From: Mangrovimicrobium sp033283265 | GTDB taxonomy: Bacteria; Pseudomonadota; Gammaproteobacteria; Pseudomonadales; Halieaceae | DNA: 64,000 nucleotides | Reading direction: 5' to 3' | Assembly: GCA_033283265.1 (NCBI GenBank) | Contig: JAWMQN010000003.1 | Coordinates: 1-64,000, forward strand | The notes under the pieces: model-generated | What the model saw: the letters and a program-made list of their open reading frames with translations, nothing else | What the model was told of the DNA's origin: nothing | The model's database searches: none | Shown here: positions 25,600 to 36,342 of the stretch, piece after piece | How the letters are laid out: every line of letters starts with the position of its first letter | Position numbering within the stretch: the stretch's first letter is position 1 | Position numbers and translations under genes: made by a program

Positions 25600-26946
25600 A
25601 TGCCTATTCTGGACAAGGTACTCATCGCCAACCGTGGCGAAATCGCCCTGCGGGTCCTGCGCGCCTGCAAGGAGCTGGGCATCAGGACCGTCGCGGTGCA
25701 CTCCTCGGCCGACGCCGACCTGATGCATGTGCGCCTCGCCGACGAATCCGTGTGCATCGGCCCGCCCGCCTCCAAGGACAGCTACCTCAACGTGCCGGCG
25801 ATCATCAGCGCGGCGGAAATCACCGACACCACCGCCATTCACCCCGGCTACGGCTTCCTCGCCGAGAACGCCGACTTCGCCGAACAGGTGGAAAACAGCG
25901 GCTTCACCTTTATCGGCCCGAGGGCCGACACCATTCGCCTGATGGGCGACAAGGTCTCCGCCAAGGACGCGATGAAGCAGTCCGGCGTGCCTACCGTTCC
26001 CGGCTCCGAGGGCGCGCTGAGCGACGACCCCGAGGAAATCATGGCCACCGCCCGGCAGATCGGCTTCCCGGTCATCATCAAGGCCGCAGCGGGCGGCGGT
26101 GGTCGCGGCATGCGGGTGGTCCACACCGAGGCGGCCCTGCTGCCGGCGGTGCACGTCACCCGCACCGAGGCGGCCGCCGCCTTCGGTTCCGACGTGGTGT
26201 ACATGGAAAAATTCCTGCAGAAGCCCCGCCACGTGGAAATCCAGGTGCTGGCGGATGGCCAGGGCCACGCCATCCACCTCGGCGACCGGGACTGCTCGCT
26301 GCAACGCCGCCACCAGAAAATCCTCGAGGAGGCACCCGCCCCCGGGATTCCCGAGGACCTGCGCCAGCAGGTCGCCGAGGCCTGCGTCAACGCCTGCATC
26401 GAGATCGGCTACCGCGGCGCGGGCACCTTTGAATTTCTCTACGAGGACGGCGGCTTCTACTTCATCGAGATGAACACCCGGGTGCAGGTCGAACACCCGG
26501 TGACGGAGATGATCACCAGCTTCGACATCGTCAAGGAACAGCTGCGCATCGCCGCGGGCATGCCGCTGTCGGTGACCCAGGAGGACATCCAGTTCCGCGG
26601 CCACGCCTTCGAGTGCCGGATCAACGCGGAGGACCCGCGCACCTTCCTGCCCTCCCCCGGCAAGGTCACCACTTTCCACGCCCCGGGCGGCCTCGGCATC
26701 CGGGTGGACTCGCACATCTACGAGGGTTACACGGTACCGCCCTTCTACGACTCCCTGATCGCCAAGATCATAAGCTATGGCGAGGACCGCGAGAGCGCCC
26801 TGGCCCGGATGCGCCAGGCCCTCGACGAGCTGGTGGTGGAAGGCATCCGCACCAACACACCGCTGCACCGGGAACTCACCCGAGACGCCGCCTTCCAGAC
26901 CGGCGGCGTGAGTATTCACTACCTGGAGCGCAAGCTCAGTTCCTGA
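25600..26946 (+). CDS. accC: biotin carboxylase subunit of acetyl-CoA carboxylase
   Basis: ATP-dependent carboxylation of biotin on AccB. The 448-residue ATP-grasp enzyme has the N-terminal KVLIANRGEIALRVLRAC signature, the ATP loop AAAGGGGRGMRVV, and the metal/catalytic segment FIEMNTRVQVEHPVTEMI. The length equals the usual 445-450. It is in an operon with accB, and prmA starts 16 bases downstream. Confidence 0.98.
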   Translation: MPILDKVLIANRGEIALRVLRACKELGIRTVAVHSSADADLMHVRLADESVCIGPPASKDSYLNVPAIISAAEITDTTAIHPGYGFLAENADFAEQVENSGFTFIGPRADTIRLMGDKVSAKDAMKQSGVPTVPGSEGALSDDPEEIMATARQIGFPVIIKAAAGGGGRGMRVVHTEAALLPAVHVTRTEAAAAFGSDVVYMEKFLQKPRHVEIQVLADGQGHAIHLGDRDCSLQRRHQKILEEAPAPGIPEDLRQQVAEACVNACIEIGYRGAGTFEFLYEDGGFYFIEMNTRVQVEHPVTEMITSFDIVKEQLRIAAGMPLSVTQEDIQFRGHAFECRINAEDPRTFLPSPGKVTTFHAPGGLGIRVDSHIYEGYTVPPFYDSLIAKIISYGEDRESALARMRQALDELVVEGIRTNTPLHRELTRDAAFQTGGVSIHYLERKLSS

Positions 26947-26962
26947 GCACGGGCGATAGATT

Positions 26963-27850
26963 GTGACCTGGGTTCAACTGCGCCTCGACACCGACCCGGC
27001 TACCGCCGGCGAGCTGGAAGATCTCCTGCTCGCCGGCGGTGCGGTGGCAGTGACCCTGGAAGACAACGCCGACCAGCCCGTCCTCGAGCCGGGTGTCGGC
27101 GAAACGCCGCTGTGGAACCAGACGCGAATCACCGGCCTCTATCCCGCCGATGCGGACATGGCCGCAGTGCTCGCCCATCTCCCCGACGAGGTGCTCGAGC
27201 AGGGCAGCTACCGGGTGGAAATTCTCGAGGACCGGGACTGGGAGCGGGAGTGGATGCAGCACTACCGGCCGATGCAGTTCGGCCAGCGCCTCTGGGTCTG
27301 CCCGAGCTGGCTGGCGCCCCCCGACCCGGAGGCGGTCAACCTGCTCCTCGACCCCGGCCTGGCCTTCGGCACCGGCACCCATCCCACCACAGCCCTGTGC
27401 CTGACGGAACTCGCCGGCATGGCCCTCGATGGGCAGACCATCGTCGACTACGGCTGCGGCTCCGGCATCCTCGCGGTGGCGGCGCTGAAGCTCGGTGCAA
27501 GCTGCGCGCTCGGCGTGGACAACGATCCCCAGGCCCTGATCGCCAGCCGCGACAACGCCTCGCGCAACGACCTGCCCGAGGCCTGTTTCGAGCTCGCGCT
27601 GCCGGGGCAGTTCGCTGCCGGGGCCTGGCGGGGGCAGGCGCAGGTAGTAATCGCCAACATACTGTCGGGGCCTTTGATGGAATTGTCGGAGACCCTGCTG
27701 CAGTTTCTGCAACCGGGGGGCACGCTGCTGCTGTCCGGACTGCTGAATACCCAGGCCGATGCCATGATCGCCCACTACGCACCGCGGATTGCGCTGTCCG
27801 TCGCCGGCGAGCACGAGGGCTGGGTGTGCTTGCGCGGCAGCCTCGCCTGA
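26963..27850 (+). CDS. prmA: ribosomal protein L11 methyltransferase
   Basis: SAM-dependent trimethylation of ribosomal protein L11. The 295-residue product has an N-terminal substrate-binding domain and a C-terminal methyltransferase domain with DPGLAFGTGTHPTT, motif I DYGCGSGILAVAALKLGA and the NILSGPL segment. It starts with GTG at 26963. The order accC-prmA is common in gammaproteobacteria and suggests cotranscription. Confidence 0.96.
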   Translation: MTWVQLRLDTDPATAGELEDLLLAGGAVAVTLEDNADQPVLEPGVGETPLWNQTRITGLYPADADMAAVLAHLPDEVLEQGSYRVEILEDRDWEREWMQHYRPMQFGQRLWVCPSWLAPPDPEAVNLLLDPGLAFGTGTHPTTALCLTELAGMALDGQTIVDYGCGSGILAVAALKLGASCALGVDNDPQALIASRDNASRNDLPEACFELALPGQFAAGAWRGQAQVVIANILSGPLMELSETLLQFLQPGGTLLLSGLLNTQADAMIAHYAPRIALSVAGEHEGWVCLRGSLA

Positions 27851-27889
27851 GACCTGCTCCCACCGCGAACTTTGCAATGCCTGGCGCCG

Positions 27890-27905
27890 GCGGGATTAAT
27901 CCCGC
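27890..27905. repeat. perfect 16-bp palindrome
   Basis: GCGGGATTAATCCCGC is perfectly self-complementary. It lies 40 bases after the prmA stop. Flanking sequence (CTCCCACCGCGAA on one side) resembles the REP-type extragenic palindromes of Pseudomonas, but no second copy was seen in this window. No T tract follows, so it is not an obvious terminator. Confidence 0.55.
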
Positions 27906-27947
27906 TGCACAGAGGAAATAATCTGGCCGCTTTTTGCTCAACCCGCC

Positions 27948-27976
27948 TTTCCCACCCGGAATCAGGGGAGTAGAAT
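27948..27976 (+). promoter_or_regulatory. candidate promoter of dusB-fis
   Basis: TTTCCC (27948-27953) and TAGAAT (27971-27976) are 17 bases apart, followed by ACCGCC, a GC-rich discriminator. In E. coli the dusB-fis promoter is under stringent and Fis control. The -35 here is weak. Confidence 0.4.
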
Positions 27977-28015
27977 ACCGCCTCTTTTTCACACCAACCC
28001 CGACCCCGGAAATCC

Positions 28016-28999
28016 ATGCCGCAAATCGGCCCCTACAAATTGCGCAATCCGGTGGCTCTGGCCCCCATGGCGGGGGTCACCGACCTGCCTTTTCGGCGCC
28101 TTTGTGCCGAGATGGGCGCCGGCCTGGTAGTCTCGGAAATGATCTCTTCCGACCCTTCACTGCGCGCTTCGAGAAAAAGCGAACGGCGCAGCGTTCACGA
28201 CAGCGAAGTAGAGCCGCGCTCCATCCAGATCGCCGGCAATGAGCCGCTGCGGATGGCCGAAGCCGCCCGCTACAACGTGGAGCAGGGCGCGCAGATCATC
28301 GACATCAACATGGGCTGCCCGGCGAAGAAAGTCTGCCGCAAGGCAGCGGGCTCCGCGCTGCTCGCCGAGCCGGCACTGGTGCGGGACATCCTGGCCAGCG
28401 TGGTCGCCGCGGTCGAGGTACCGGTGACCCTGAAGATCCGCACCGGCAGCGACCGCAACGCGCGCAACGGCGTCGAGATCGCGCGCATTGCCGAGGACGC
28501 GGGCATCGCCGCACTGGCCGTACACGGCCGCACCCGGGCGGACAAGTTCAACGGCGAGGCCGAATACGACACCATCGCCGAGATCGTCGCCGCCACCGCC
28601 CTGCCGGTGTTCGCCAACGGCGACATCGACTCGCCGCAAAAGGCGGCGCAGGTGATGGCGCACACGGGTGCCGCAGGCATCATGATCGGCCGCGCCGCCC
28701 AGGGCCGCCCCTGGCTGTGCGGCCAGGTGGCCGAGCACCTCGCGGGCCGCCCGATTACTGAGCCCTCGGCGCAGCAGCAACACGACATCCTGCGCCGCCA
28801 CCTGCTGGCGCTTTACGATTTTTACGGCGAGTTGATGGGACCGCGCATCGCTCGCAAACACGTCGGCTGGTATCTGCAGGACCACGCGCCCTATCGCCAT
28901 CGGCGCGCACTGTTCAACCAGCAGGAAACACCCGCGGCACAACTCGCACATCTTGAATCCATACTACAAACTGCACCGCACAAGGAGCTCGCAGCATGA
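28016..28999 (+). CDS. dusB: tRNA-dihydrouridine synthase B
   Basis: FMN-dependent reduction of uridine in the tRNA D-loop. The 327-residue product starts IGPYKLRNPVALAPMAGVTD, the family signature, and carries the catalytic cysteine in NMGCPAKKVCRKAAG. The stop overlaps the fis start by 4 bases (ATGA). dusB-fis is the classical gammaproteobacterial pair. Confidence 0.97.
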   Translation: MPQIGPYKLRNPVALAPMAGVTDLPFRRLCAEMGAGLVVSEMISSDPSLRASRKSERRSVHDSEVEPRSIQIAGNEPLRMAEAARYNVEQGAQIIDINMGCPAKKVCRKAAGSALLAEPALVRDILASVVAAVEVPVTLKIRTGSDRNARNGVEIARIAEDAGIAALAVHGRTRADKFNGEAEYDTIAEIVAATALPVFANGDIDSPQKAAQVMAHTGAAGIMIGRAAQGRPWLCGQVAEHLAGRPITEPSAQQQHDILRRHLLALYDFYGELMGPRIARKHVGWYLQDHAPYRHRRALFNQQETPAAQLAHLESILQTAPHKELAA

Positions 29000-29307
29000 C
29001 CGGAGCTGAACCCCTCCCCTCCATCGACACCGACGCCGCCAACGACGAACAGGGTGCAGAGTCCCCGCAATCGGGACTGCGTGACGCGGTAAAGTCCTGT
29101 GTCCAGCAATACCTCGATGAACTCGACGGCCAGCTTTCCACCGAGGTCTACCAGATGGTCCTGGCCGAGGTCGAAGCGCCACTGCTGGAAGAAATCATGC
29201 GCTACACCCGCAACAACCAGACCAAGGCATCCATCATGCTCGGCCTGAACCGCGGCACCCTGCGCAAGAAGCTCAAGCAGCACGGCCTGATCGGCAAGAA
29301 GGGTTGA
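28996..29307 (+). CDS. fis: DNA-binding protein Fis
   Basis: Small nucleoid-associated protein that bends DNA and activates rRNA promoters. The 103-residue product (E. coli: 98) has the C-terminal helix-turn-helix NQTKASIMLGLNRGTLRKK, nearly identical to known Fis. The N-terminal 35 or so residues are a longer, acidic extension. It is translationally coupled to dusB; purH follows by 4 bases, so Fis appears cotranscribed with purine genes. Confidence 0.96.
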   Translation: MTGAEPLPSIDTDAANDEQGAESPQSGLRDAVKSCVQQYLDELDGQLSTEVYQMVLAEVEAPLLEEIMRYTRNNQTKASIMLGLNRGTLRKKLKQHGLIGKKG

Positions 29308-29311
29308 TACC

Positions 29312-30880
<1,569 letters not shown>

Positions 30881-30881
30881 G

Positions 30882-32171
30882 ATGAATGTACTGGTAATCG
30901 GCAGTGGCGGGCGCGAGCACGCGCTGGCCTGGAAAGCGGCGCAATCGCCGGATGTGGAAACTGTCTTCGTCGCGCCCGGCAATGCCGGCACCGCCCGCGA
31001 GGCGGGGCTGGAGAATGTAGCCATCGGCGTCGGCGACTTCACCGCCCTGGCGGATTTCGCCGAGAACAACAAGGTCGGCCTGACCATCGTCGGCCCGGAA
31101 CAGCCGCTGGTGGATGGTGTGGTGGACTACTTCGGCGAGCGCGGTTTGCGCTGTTTCGGCCCGAGCAAGGGTGCAGCGCAACTGGAGGGTTCCAAGGCAT
31201 TCACCAAGGATTTCCTCGCCCGCCACAACATACCCACCGCAGCCTACGCCAACTTCACCGAACTGGAACCGGCCCTCGCCTACCTGCGCGAGCAGGGCGC
31301 GCCGATCGTGGTCAAGGCCGACGGCCTCGCCGCCGGCAAGGGCGTGATTGTTGCCGAGACCCTGCCCCAGGCCGAGGAAGCGGTCACCGACATGCTCTCG
31401 GGCAACGCCTTCGGCGACGCCGGCTGCCGGGTGGTGATCGAGGAATTCCTCGAGGGCGAAGAGGCCAGCTTCATCGTCATGGTAGACGGCGAGCACGTCC
31501 TGCCCATGGCCACCAGCCAGGACCACAAGCGCATCGGCGAGGGCGACACCGGCCCCAATACCGGCGGCATGGGCGCCTACTCGCCCGCCCCGGTGGTCGA
31601 TGAAGACCCGGCCGTCTACCAGCGCATCATGGACGAGGTGATCATGCCCACCGTGCGCGGCATGGCCGCCGAGGGCAATGCCTACACCGGCTTCCTCTAC
31701 GCCGGGCTGATGATCTCCCCCGCCGGCGAGCCCAAGGTGATCGAGTACAACTGCCGCTTCGGCGACCCGGAAACCCAGCCGATCATGCTGCGCCTGCAGT
31801 CCGACCTCGTGGCCCTGTGCCAGCATGCGCTGGACGGCGAACTCGACAGCGCCAGTGCCGACTGGGACGAGCGCTGCGCGATCGGCGTGGTACTGGCCGC
31901 CGGCGGCTATCCCGGCAACTACGGCAAGGGTGCGGTGATCAGCGGTCTCGACCAGGCCGACTCCGCGGGCGTCAAGGTTTTCCATGCGGGCACCGCAGAA
32001 CAGGACGGCGCCGTGGTCACCAGCGGCGGCCGGGTACTCTGCGTGACCGCCCTCGGCGCGGATATCGCGGCGGCGCAGCGGGCCTGCTATGCCGCCGCCG
32101 ACAAGATCCACTGGGACGGCGTCACCCTGCGCCGCGATATCGGCTGGCGGGCGCTCGCCCGGCAAGGCTGA
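30882..32171 (+). CDS. purD: phosphoribosylamine-glycine ligase
   Basis: ATP-grasp enzyme that joins glycine to phosphoribosylamine in purine synthesis. The 429-residue product starts MNVLVIGSGGREHALAWK and contains IVGPEQPLVDG, VVKADGLAAGKGVIVAET, the GARS signature RFGDPETQ and NTGGMGAYSPAP. It is 1 base from purH, so the two are cotranscribed. Confidence 0.98.
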   Translation: MNVLVIGSGGREHALAWKAAQSPDVETVFVAPGNAGTAREAGLENVAIGVGDFTALADFAENNKVGLTIVGPEQPLVDGVVDYFGERGLRCFGPSKGAAQLEGSKAFTKDFLARHNIPTAAYANFTELEPALAYLREQGAPIVVKADGLAAGKGVIVAETLPQAEEAVTDMLSGNAFGDAGCRVVIEEFLEGEEASFIVMVDGEHVLPMATSQDHKRIGEGDTGPNTGGMGAYSPAPVVDEDPAVYQRIMDEVIMPTVRGMAAEGNAYTGFLYAGLMISPAGEPKVIEYNCRFGDPETQPIMLRLQSDLVALCQHALDGELDSASADWDERCAIGVVLAAGGYPGNYGKGAVISGLDQADSAGVKVFHAGTAEQDGAVVTSGGRVLCVTALGADIAAAQRACYAAADKIHWDGVTLRRDIGWRALARQG

Positions 32172-32185
32172 GGAGTCCGTCCACC

Positions 32186-32830
32186 GTGCGCAAACGCCGC
32201 CTGTCCCTGCTCGATCGCCTGATCAGCGAGGCCGACTCGGTGATGCGCACGGTCAGCAACCGCGGCCATACGGCGGAGCGTTCATCCCCGGCCGAGGGCC
32301 ACAGCGAGGCGCAGCTTTCCGAACGGGAGCGCCGCCACGCCGCCGGCCTGATGCGGGTCAACCACACCGGCGAGGTCTGCGCCCAGGCCCTCTACCAGGG
32401 CCAGGCGCTCACCGCCCGCCTGCCCAGGGTGCGCCACGAAATGCGCCAGGCGGCGAGTGAGGAAATCGATCACCTGGTCTGGTGCAAGGCGCGCCTGAAG
32501 GAACTCGACAGCCGGCCGAGCCTGCTCAACCCGGCCTGGTACGGCCTGTCATTTGCGATGGGCGCAATCGCCGGGGCGATCGGCGACGAGGTCAGCCTCG
32601 GTTTTGTCGCCGCCACCGAGGAGCGGGTCAGCAAGCACCTGCGCTCCCATCTCAAGCAACTGCCCGACGAGGACCGCAAGTCACGGCTGATCGTGCAGCA
32701 GATGCTCGAGGACGAAGAGCGCCACGGGCAACAGGCGCTGGCCGCGGGCGGCCGGGAATTCTCTCCCGCGGTGAAGGATGCCATGTCGGCGATTGCCAAA
32801 CTGATGACCGAGAGCAGCTACCGGCTCTAG
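32186..32830 (+). CDS. coq7: demethoxyubiquinone hydroxylase Coq7
   Basis: Di-iron enzyme that hydroxylates demethoxyubiquinone in ubiquinone synthesis. From the GTG at 32186 (with GAGGAG upstream) the product has 214 residues, close to Pseudomonas Coq7 (215). The ferritin-like iron ligands are in RVNHTGEVCAQALYQ, EEIDHLVWC, GDEVSLGFVAATEE and EDEERHGQQA. The frame is open further upstream inside purD, but that part is not Coq7-like. Confidence 0.95.
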   Translation: MRKRRLSLLDRLISEADSVMRTVSNRGHTAERSSPAEGHSEAQLSERERRHAAGLMRVNHTGEVCAQALYQGQALTARLPRVRHEMRQAASEEIDHLVWCKARLKELDSRPSLLNPAWYGLSFAMGAIAGAIGDEVSLGFVAATEERVSKHLRSHLKQLPDEDRKSRLIVQQMLEDEERHGQQALAAGGREFSPAVKDAMSAIAKLMTESSYRL

Positions 32831-32843
32831 GCCCTGCGAGTAA

Positions 32844-33275
32844 TTACTCCGCCGCGGAGAATTCCACGATTTCGTAACTGTGGCTGATGTCGACGCCGGC
32901 TGCGCCGAGCATGATCGAGGCACTGCAGTACTTCTCGGCGGAGAGTTCCACCGCGCGCTTTACCGCACTGTCCTTGAGACCCACACCGGTGACGATGAAG
33001 TGCATCCTGATCGCGGTAAATACCGCGGGCACGGCGTCGGCGCGCTCGGCCTCGATCTCGACCCGGCAATCCACCACCTGCTGGCGGGATTTTTTCAGCA
33101 TCGACATCACGTCGTAAGTCGAACAGCCGCCGGTTCCCACCAGCAGCATTTCCATCGGCCGCGGCCCCAGGTTGCGGCCGCCGAGCTCTTCCGCGCCGTC
33201 CATTACCAGCGCGTGGCCACTGCCGGTTTCACCGACAAACATCGCGCCATCAGTCCATTTCACAATCGCCTTCAT
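32844..33275 (-). CDS. OsmC family protein (YhfA-like)
   Basis: A 143-residue OsmC-fold protein with the two conserved cysteines in GTGGCSTYDV and KYCSASIML, which in relatives reduce organic peroxides. The subgroup is the YhfA-like one, found beside coq7 and the vfr/crp gene in Pseudomonas, the same neighbourhood as here. It is convergent with coq7 (13 bases) and divergent from the regulator. Confidence 0.92.
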   Translation of the reverse strand: MKAIVKWTDGAMFVGETGSGHALVMDGAEELGGRNLGPRPMEMLLVGTGGCSTYDVMSMLKKSRQQVVDCRVEIEAERADAVPAVFTAIRMHFIVTGVGLKDSAVKRAVELSAEKYCSASIMLGAAGVDISHSYEIVEFSAAE

Positions 33276-33330
33276 GCCGACAAATTCTCTGCGTTCAAGG
33301 GGCCGCGCAGCTTAGCACAACAACTAACGC

Positions 33331-33358
33331 TTTACTTGGCCGGGCGCTGGGCTAGAAT
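33331..33358 (+). promoter_or_regulatory. candidate promoter of the Vfr/CRP gene
   Basis: TTTACT (33331-33336) and TAGAAT (33353-33358) are 16 bases apart, with a start expected about 30 bases before the GTG. No CRP-type palindrome was recognised beside it, so autoregulation is not supported from sequence. Confidence 0.5.
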
Positions 33359-33395
33359 CGAGCAGATAAATGACACCAATTCCGGGGGAGCACCT

Positions 33396-34040
33396 GTGCT
33401 GAAACCACAGATCGTCCAGTCCATTCCCACGATCGAAAGCTTCTTGCAGCACTGCCAGCGCAAGCAGTACAAGGCCCGCGCCACAGTCATGAAGCAGGGC
33501 GAGGCCGGCGATACGCTCTACCTGATCCTCGAGGGTTCCGTCTCCGTGCTGGTGGAGGACCCCGACGACCCCGGCCACATGATGGTGGTCAGCTACCTCA
33601 ACCCCGGCGACTTCGTCGGCGAGATGGGCCTGTTCGAGGACGAGATCCAGCCGCGCAGTGCCCAGGTCAGCGCCAAGACCGCCTGCGAAGTGGCGGAAAT
33701 CAGCTACGCCAAATTCCACCAGATCAGTGCCCAGTACCCGGAGGTGCTCTACGCGATCTCCCGCCAGCTCGGCAAACGCCTGCGCCAGACCACCCGCAAA
33801 CTCTCCGACCTGGCCTTCGTCGACGTCACTGGCCGCATCGCCCACACCCTGCTCGACCTGTGCAAGGAGCCCGACGCCATGACCCACCCCGACGGGATGC
33901 AGATCAAGATCACCCGGCAGGAACTGGGCAAGATCGTCGGCTGCTCGCGGGAAATGGCCGGCCGTGTGCTGAAGACCCTGGAGGAAGACGGCCTCGTCTC
34001 GGTCTCCGGCAAGACTATGGTAGTCTACGGGACCCGCTGA
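33396..34040 (+). CDS. vfr: cAMP-binding transcription regulator, Vfr/CRP type
   Basis: Global CRP/FNR-family regulator of 214 residues from a GTG start with GGGGGAG upstream. It has an N-terminal cyclic-nucleotide domain (GDFVGEMGLFE is the phosphate-binding cassette) and a C-terminal winged helix with the recognition segment GCSREMAGRVLKTLEEDG. The C-terminal half is nearly identical in pattern to P. aeruginosa Vfr (MTHPDGMQIKITRQE), and the coq7-OsmC-vfr neighbourhood is the Pseudomonas one. The frame is open upstream but those residues do not belong to the family. Confidence 0.94.
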   Translation: MLKPQIVQSIPTIESFLQHCQRKQYKARATVMKQGEAGDTLYLILEGSVSVLVEDPDDPGHMMVVSYLNPGDFVGEMGLFEDEIQPRSAQVSAKTACEVAEISYAKFHQISAQYPEVLYAISRQLGKRLRQTTRKLSDLAFVDVTGRIAHTLLDLCKEPDAMTHPDGMQIKITRQELGKIVGCSREMAGRVLKTLEEDGLVSVSGKTMVVYGTR

Positions 34041-34064
34041 AACTCCCGGAGCCCGAAGTAGCGG

Positions 34065-35528
34065 ATGTCTTTCGAAGAGTCGCTTAACCAGGCCCGTCGT
34101 TTAGAGAAAAAAGGCGACAACGTCGGTGCCCGGCAGATCTACCAGGAGGTCCTGCGCCGGGACCCGTCCAACCGCAAGGCGCGCAAATCCCTCAAAGCCC
34201 TCGAAGCCGCCATGGCCCGGCCGGACCCGGCGCAGCTGCAGCGCGACTTCCAGACCCTGGTCGGCAAGTACAGCAGCGGCGATCTCGACGGCGCCCTGGG
34301 CCTGGCCCGCCAGCTGGGCCAGACCTACCCCGGGCAGCCACTGCCCTTCAACATCACGGGCGCCATTCTCAGTGCCCGGGGCGATCACGCGGCAGCGATA
34401 CCGAACTTTGCCCAGGCCCTGCGGCTCGAACCGCGCTATCCCGACGCCCTTGCCAACCTCGCAGCTGCCCTCGACGCGCTGGGCCGCTTTGACGAGGCCG
34501 CACACATCTACCGCCAGCACCTCGCAGTCGCGGGGGAAAGCGCGGAAGGCATGCTCAGGCTCGGCGCCTGCCTGGGCAGGATTCACCAGCGCGCCGCGTC
34601 CATCGAATGCTTCCAGCGCGCGCTGGCGCTCGAGCCCGCCTCGGTGGCGGCACGCGTACAGATCGGCGACGCCCTGTCCGCCGGGCAGCGCTATCGCGAG
34701 GCGCTCAACTGGTATCGGGAAGCGGTGCAACACGCGGCGCAGGACAAACCCTCGCCACCGGCACTGCTCGGGCTGGGCCGCTGCCTGCTGCATCTGGGAG
34801 AACCGGAAGAGGCGGCGGAGGTACTGCAGGCCTGCCTCGCGCTCGCGGCGGATAACAGCGAGGCGCAACACCTGCTCAACGCCGCGCGGAGCATAGACAG
34901 CGACAGCGCCCCGCCCGCCTACGTGCGCAAGCTCTTTGACAGTTATGCGCCGACCTTCGAGCAGCACCTCGTCGAGGAACTGGGCTACCGGGCACCCGCG
35001 GAACTGCTGGCGTTGCTGCAGGAAACCCTGCCCTTCGCTGAACACTTCCCGCGCATGGCGGACCTCGGCTGTGGCACCGGCGTTGGCGGCAGGGTTTTCA
35101 AACCCCACTGTGAATCGATCAGCGGCATCGACCTGTCGCCGCGCATGCTGGAGCAGGCCGCCGCAAAAGGCTGCTACGACCAATTGCTCAACGGCGAGAT
35201 CAGCGCGGTACTGGCCGGCGCAGAAGAAAAATTCGACCTTTTCCTCTGCGCGGATACCGCCATCTATATCGGCAAGCTCGACGCACTGGCCGCATCAGTT
35301 GCCGACGCCGCCGCGCCAGGTGCCCTGCTGTGTCTCTCCACGGAAGATTTCGCGGGGCCCGGATTCAAGCTCCTGCCCACCGGGCGTTACAGCCACAGCG
35401 AGGACTATGTGCAGGCGACCTTCGCCGCCTGTGGTTTTGCATTGGCCGGTTTCAAACGCGCAAATCTGCGCAGGGAGCAGAGTGACTGGCTACAGGGCGG
35501 ATTCTATCTCTTCCGTTACCGGACCTAG
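34065..35528 (+). CDS. TPR-repeat protein fused to a SAM methyltransferase
   Basis: A 487-residue protein. Residues 1 to about 275 contain about six tetratricopeptide repeats (for example AAIPNFAQALRLEPRYPDAL and EAALNW-like units). From about 285 the segment YVRKLFDSYAPTFEQHL introduces a class I methyltransferase domain with motif I MADLGCGTGVGGRVF and a following acidic ISGIDLS. The substrate is unknown; the TPR part may dock a protein or glycan-bearing target. It begins 24 bases after the Vfr gene and is convergent with trpC. Confidence 0.88.
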   Translation: MSFEESLNQARRLEKKGDNVGARQIYQEVLRRDPSNRKARKSLKALEAAMARPDPAQLQRDFQTLVGKYSSGDLDGALGLARQLGQTYPGQPLPFNITGAILSARGDHAAAIPNFAQALRLEPRYPDALANLAAALDALGRFDEAAHIYRQHLAVAGESAEGMLRLGACLGRIHQRAASIECFQRALALEPASVAARVQIGDALSAGQRYREALNWYREAVQHAAQDKPSPPALLGLGRCLLHLGEPEEAAEVLQACLALAADNSEAQHLLNAARSIDSDSAPPAYVRKLFDSYAPTFEQHLVEELGYRAPAELLALLQETLPFAEHFPRMADLGCGTGVGGRVFKPHCESISGIDLSPRMLEQAAAKGCYDQLLNGEISAVLAGAEEKFDLFLCADTAIYIGKLDALAASVADAAAPGALLCLSTEDFAGPGFKLLPTGRYSHSEDYVQATFAACGFALAGFKRANLRREQSDWLQGGFYLFRYRT

Positions 35529-35541
35529 GCCGCCCGGCCGT

Positions 35542-36342
35542 TCAGAAGAACAACTCGCGCAGGCGCTCGCCGGGCTCGGCGGCGCGCATGAAGGCCTCAC
35601 CCACCAGGAAACCGTAGACCCCGTGCTCGCGCATCAGGGCGACGTCATCCGCAGTGTGAATCCCGCTCTCGGTCACCACCGTGCGCTCTGCGGGGATGTG
35701 TGCCAGCAGGTCCAGAGTGGTATTCAGTGAGGTCTCGAAGTTGCGCAGGTCGCGGTTGTTGATGCCCAGCAGTGGCGTCGGCAACGCCAGCGCCCGCTCG
35801 AGTTCCTGCCGATCGTGCACTTCCACCAGCACGTCCAGGCCCACCGCGCCGGCGGTGTCGGACAGCTCCTTCATCTGCGCATCGGACAGGGCGGCGACGA
35901 TCAGCAGGATGGCGTCCGCACCGAGGACCCGGGCCTCGACCACCTGGTAGGGGTCGATGGTGAAATCCTTGCGTATCACCGGCAGTTCGCAGGCGGCGCG
36001 GGCCTGTTGCAGGTATTCATCCGCACCCTGGAAGAAGTCGATATCGGTCAGCACGGACAGGCAGGTGGCGCCGCCCGCGGCGTAACTCGCAGCGATCTCC
36101 GCCGGGTGGAAGTCGGCGCGGATCACCCCCTTGCTTGGGGAGGCTTTCTTTACCTCGGCGATCACCGCGGGCTCTTTCGCCGTGGCCTGTGCCACCAGCC
36201 GCTGGGCAAAGCCGCGCGCGGCCGGCGCTGACGCCAGTTGCGCCTCGAGGCTCGGCAGCGGGCAGCGGGCGCGACGCTCGGCCACCTCCTCGGCCTTGCG
36301 GTCGAGAATCCTGCGCAGGACGGTTGGCGCACCGGAACTCAT
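35542..36342 (-). CDS. trpC: indole-3-glycerol phosphate synthase
   Basis: Fourth step of tryptophan synthesis. The 266-residue TIM-barrel product has the N-terminal ILDRKAEEVAERR, the catalytic-lysine region PAVIAEVKKASPSKG, and LLGINNRDLRNFE. It is a single-function enzyme with no fused TrpF. The start overlaps the trpD stop by 4 bases. Last gene of the trpE-G-D-C cluster. Confidence 0.97.
   Translation of the reverse strand: MSSGAPTVLRRILDRKAEEVAERRARCPLPSLEAQLASAPAARGFAQRLVAQATAKEPAVIAEVKKASPSKGVIRADFHPAEIAASYAAGGATCLSVLTDIDFFQGADEYLQQARAACELPVIRKDFTIDPYQVVEARVLGADAILLIVAALSDAQMKELSDTAGAVGLDVLVEVHDRQELERALALPTPLLGINNRDLRNFETSLNTTLDLLAHIPAERTVVTESGIHTADDVALMREHGVYGFLVGEAFMRAAEPGERLRELFF

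Noticed and set aside
27890..27905. Intrinsic terminator after prmA
   Set aside because: It is a perfect palindrome without a T tract. Kept as a repeat, not a terminator.
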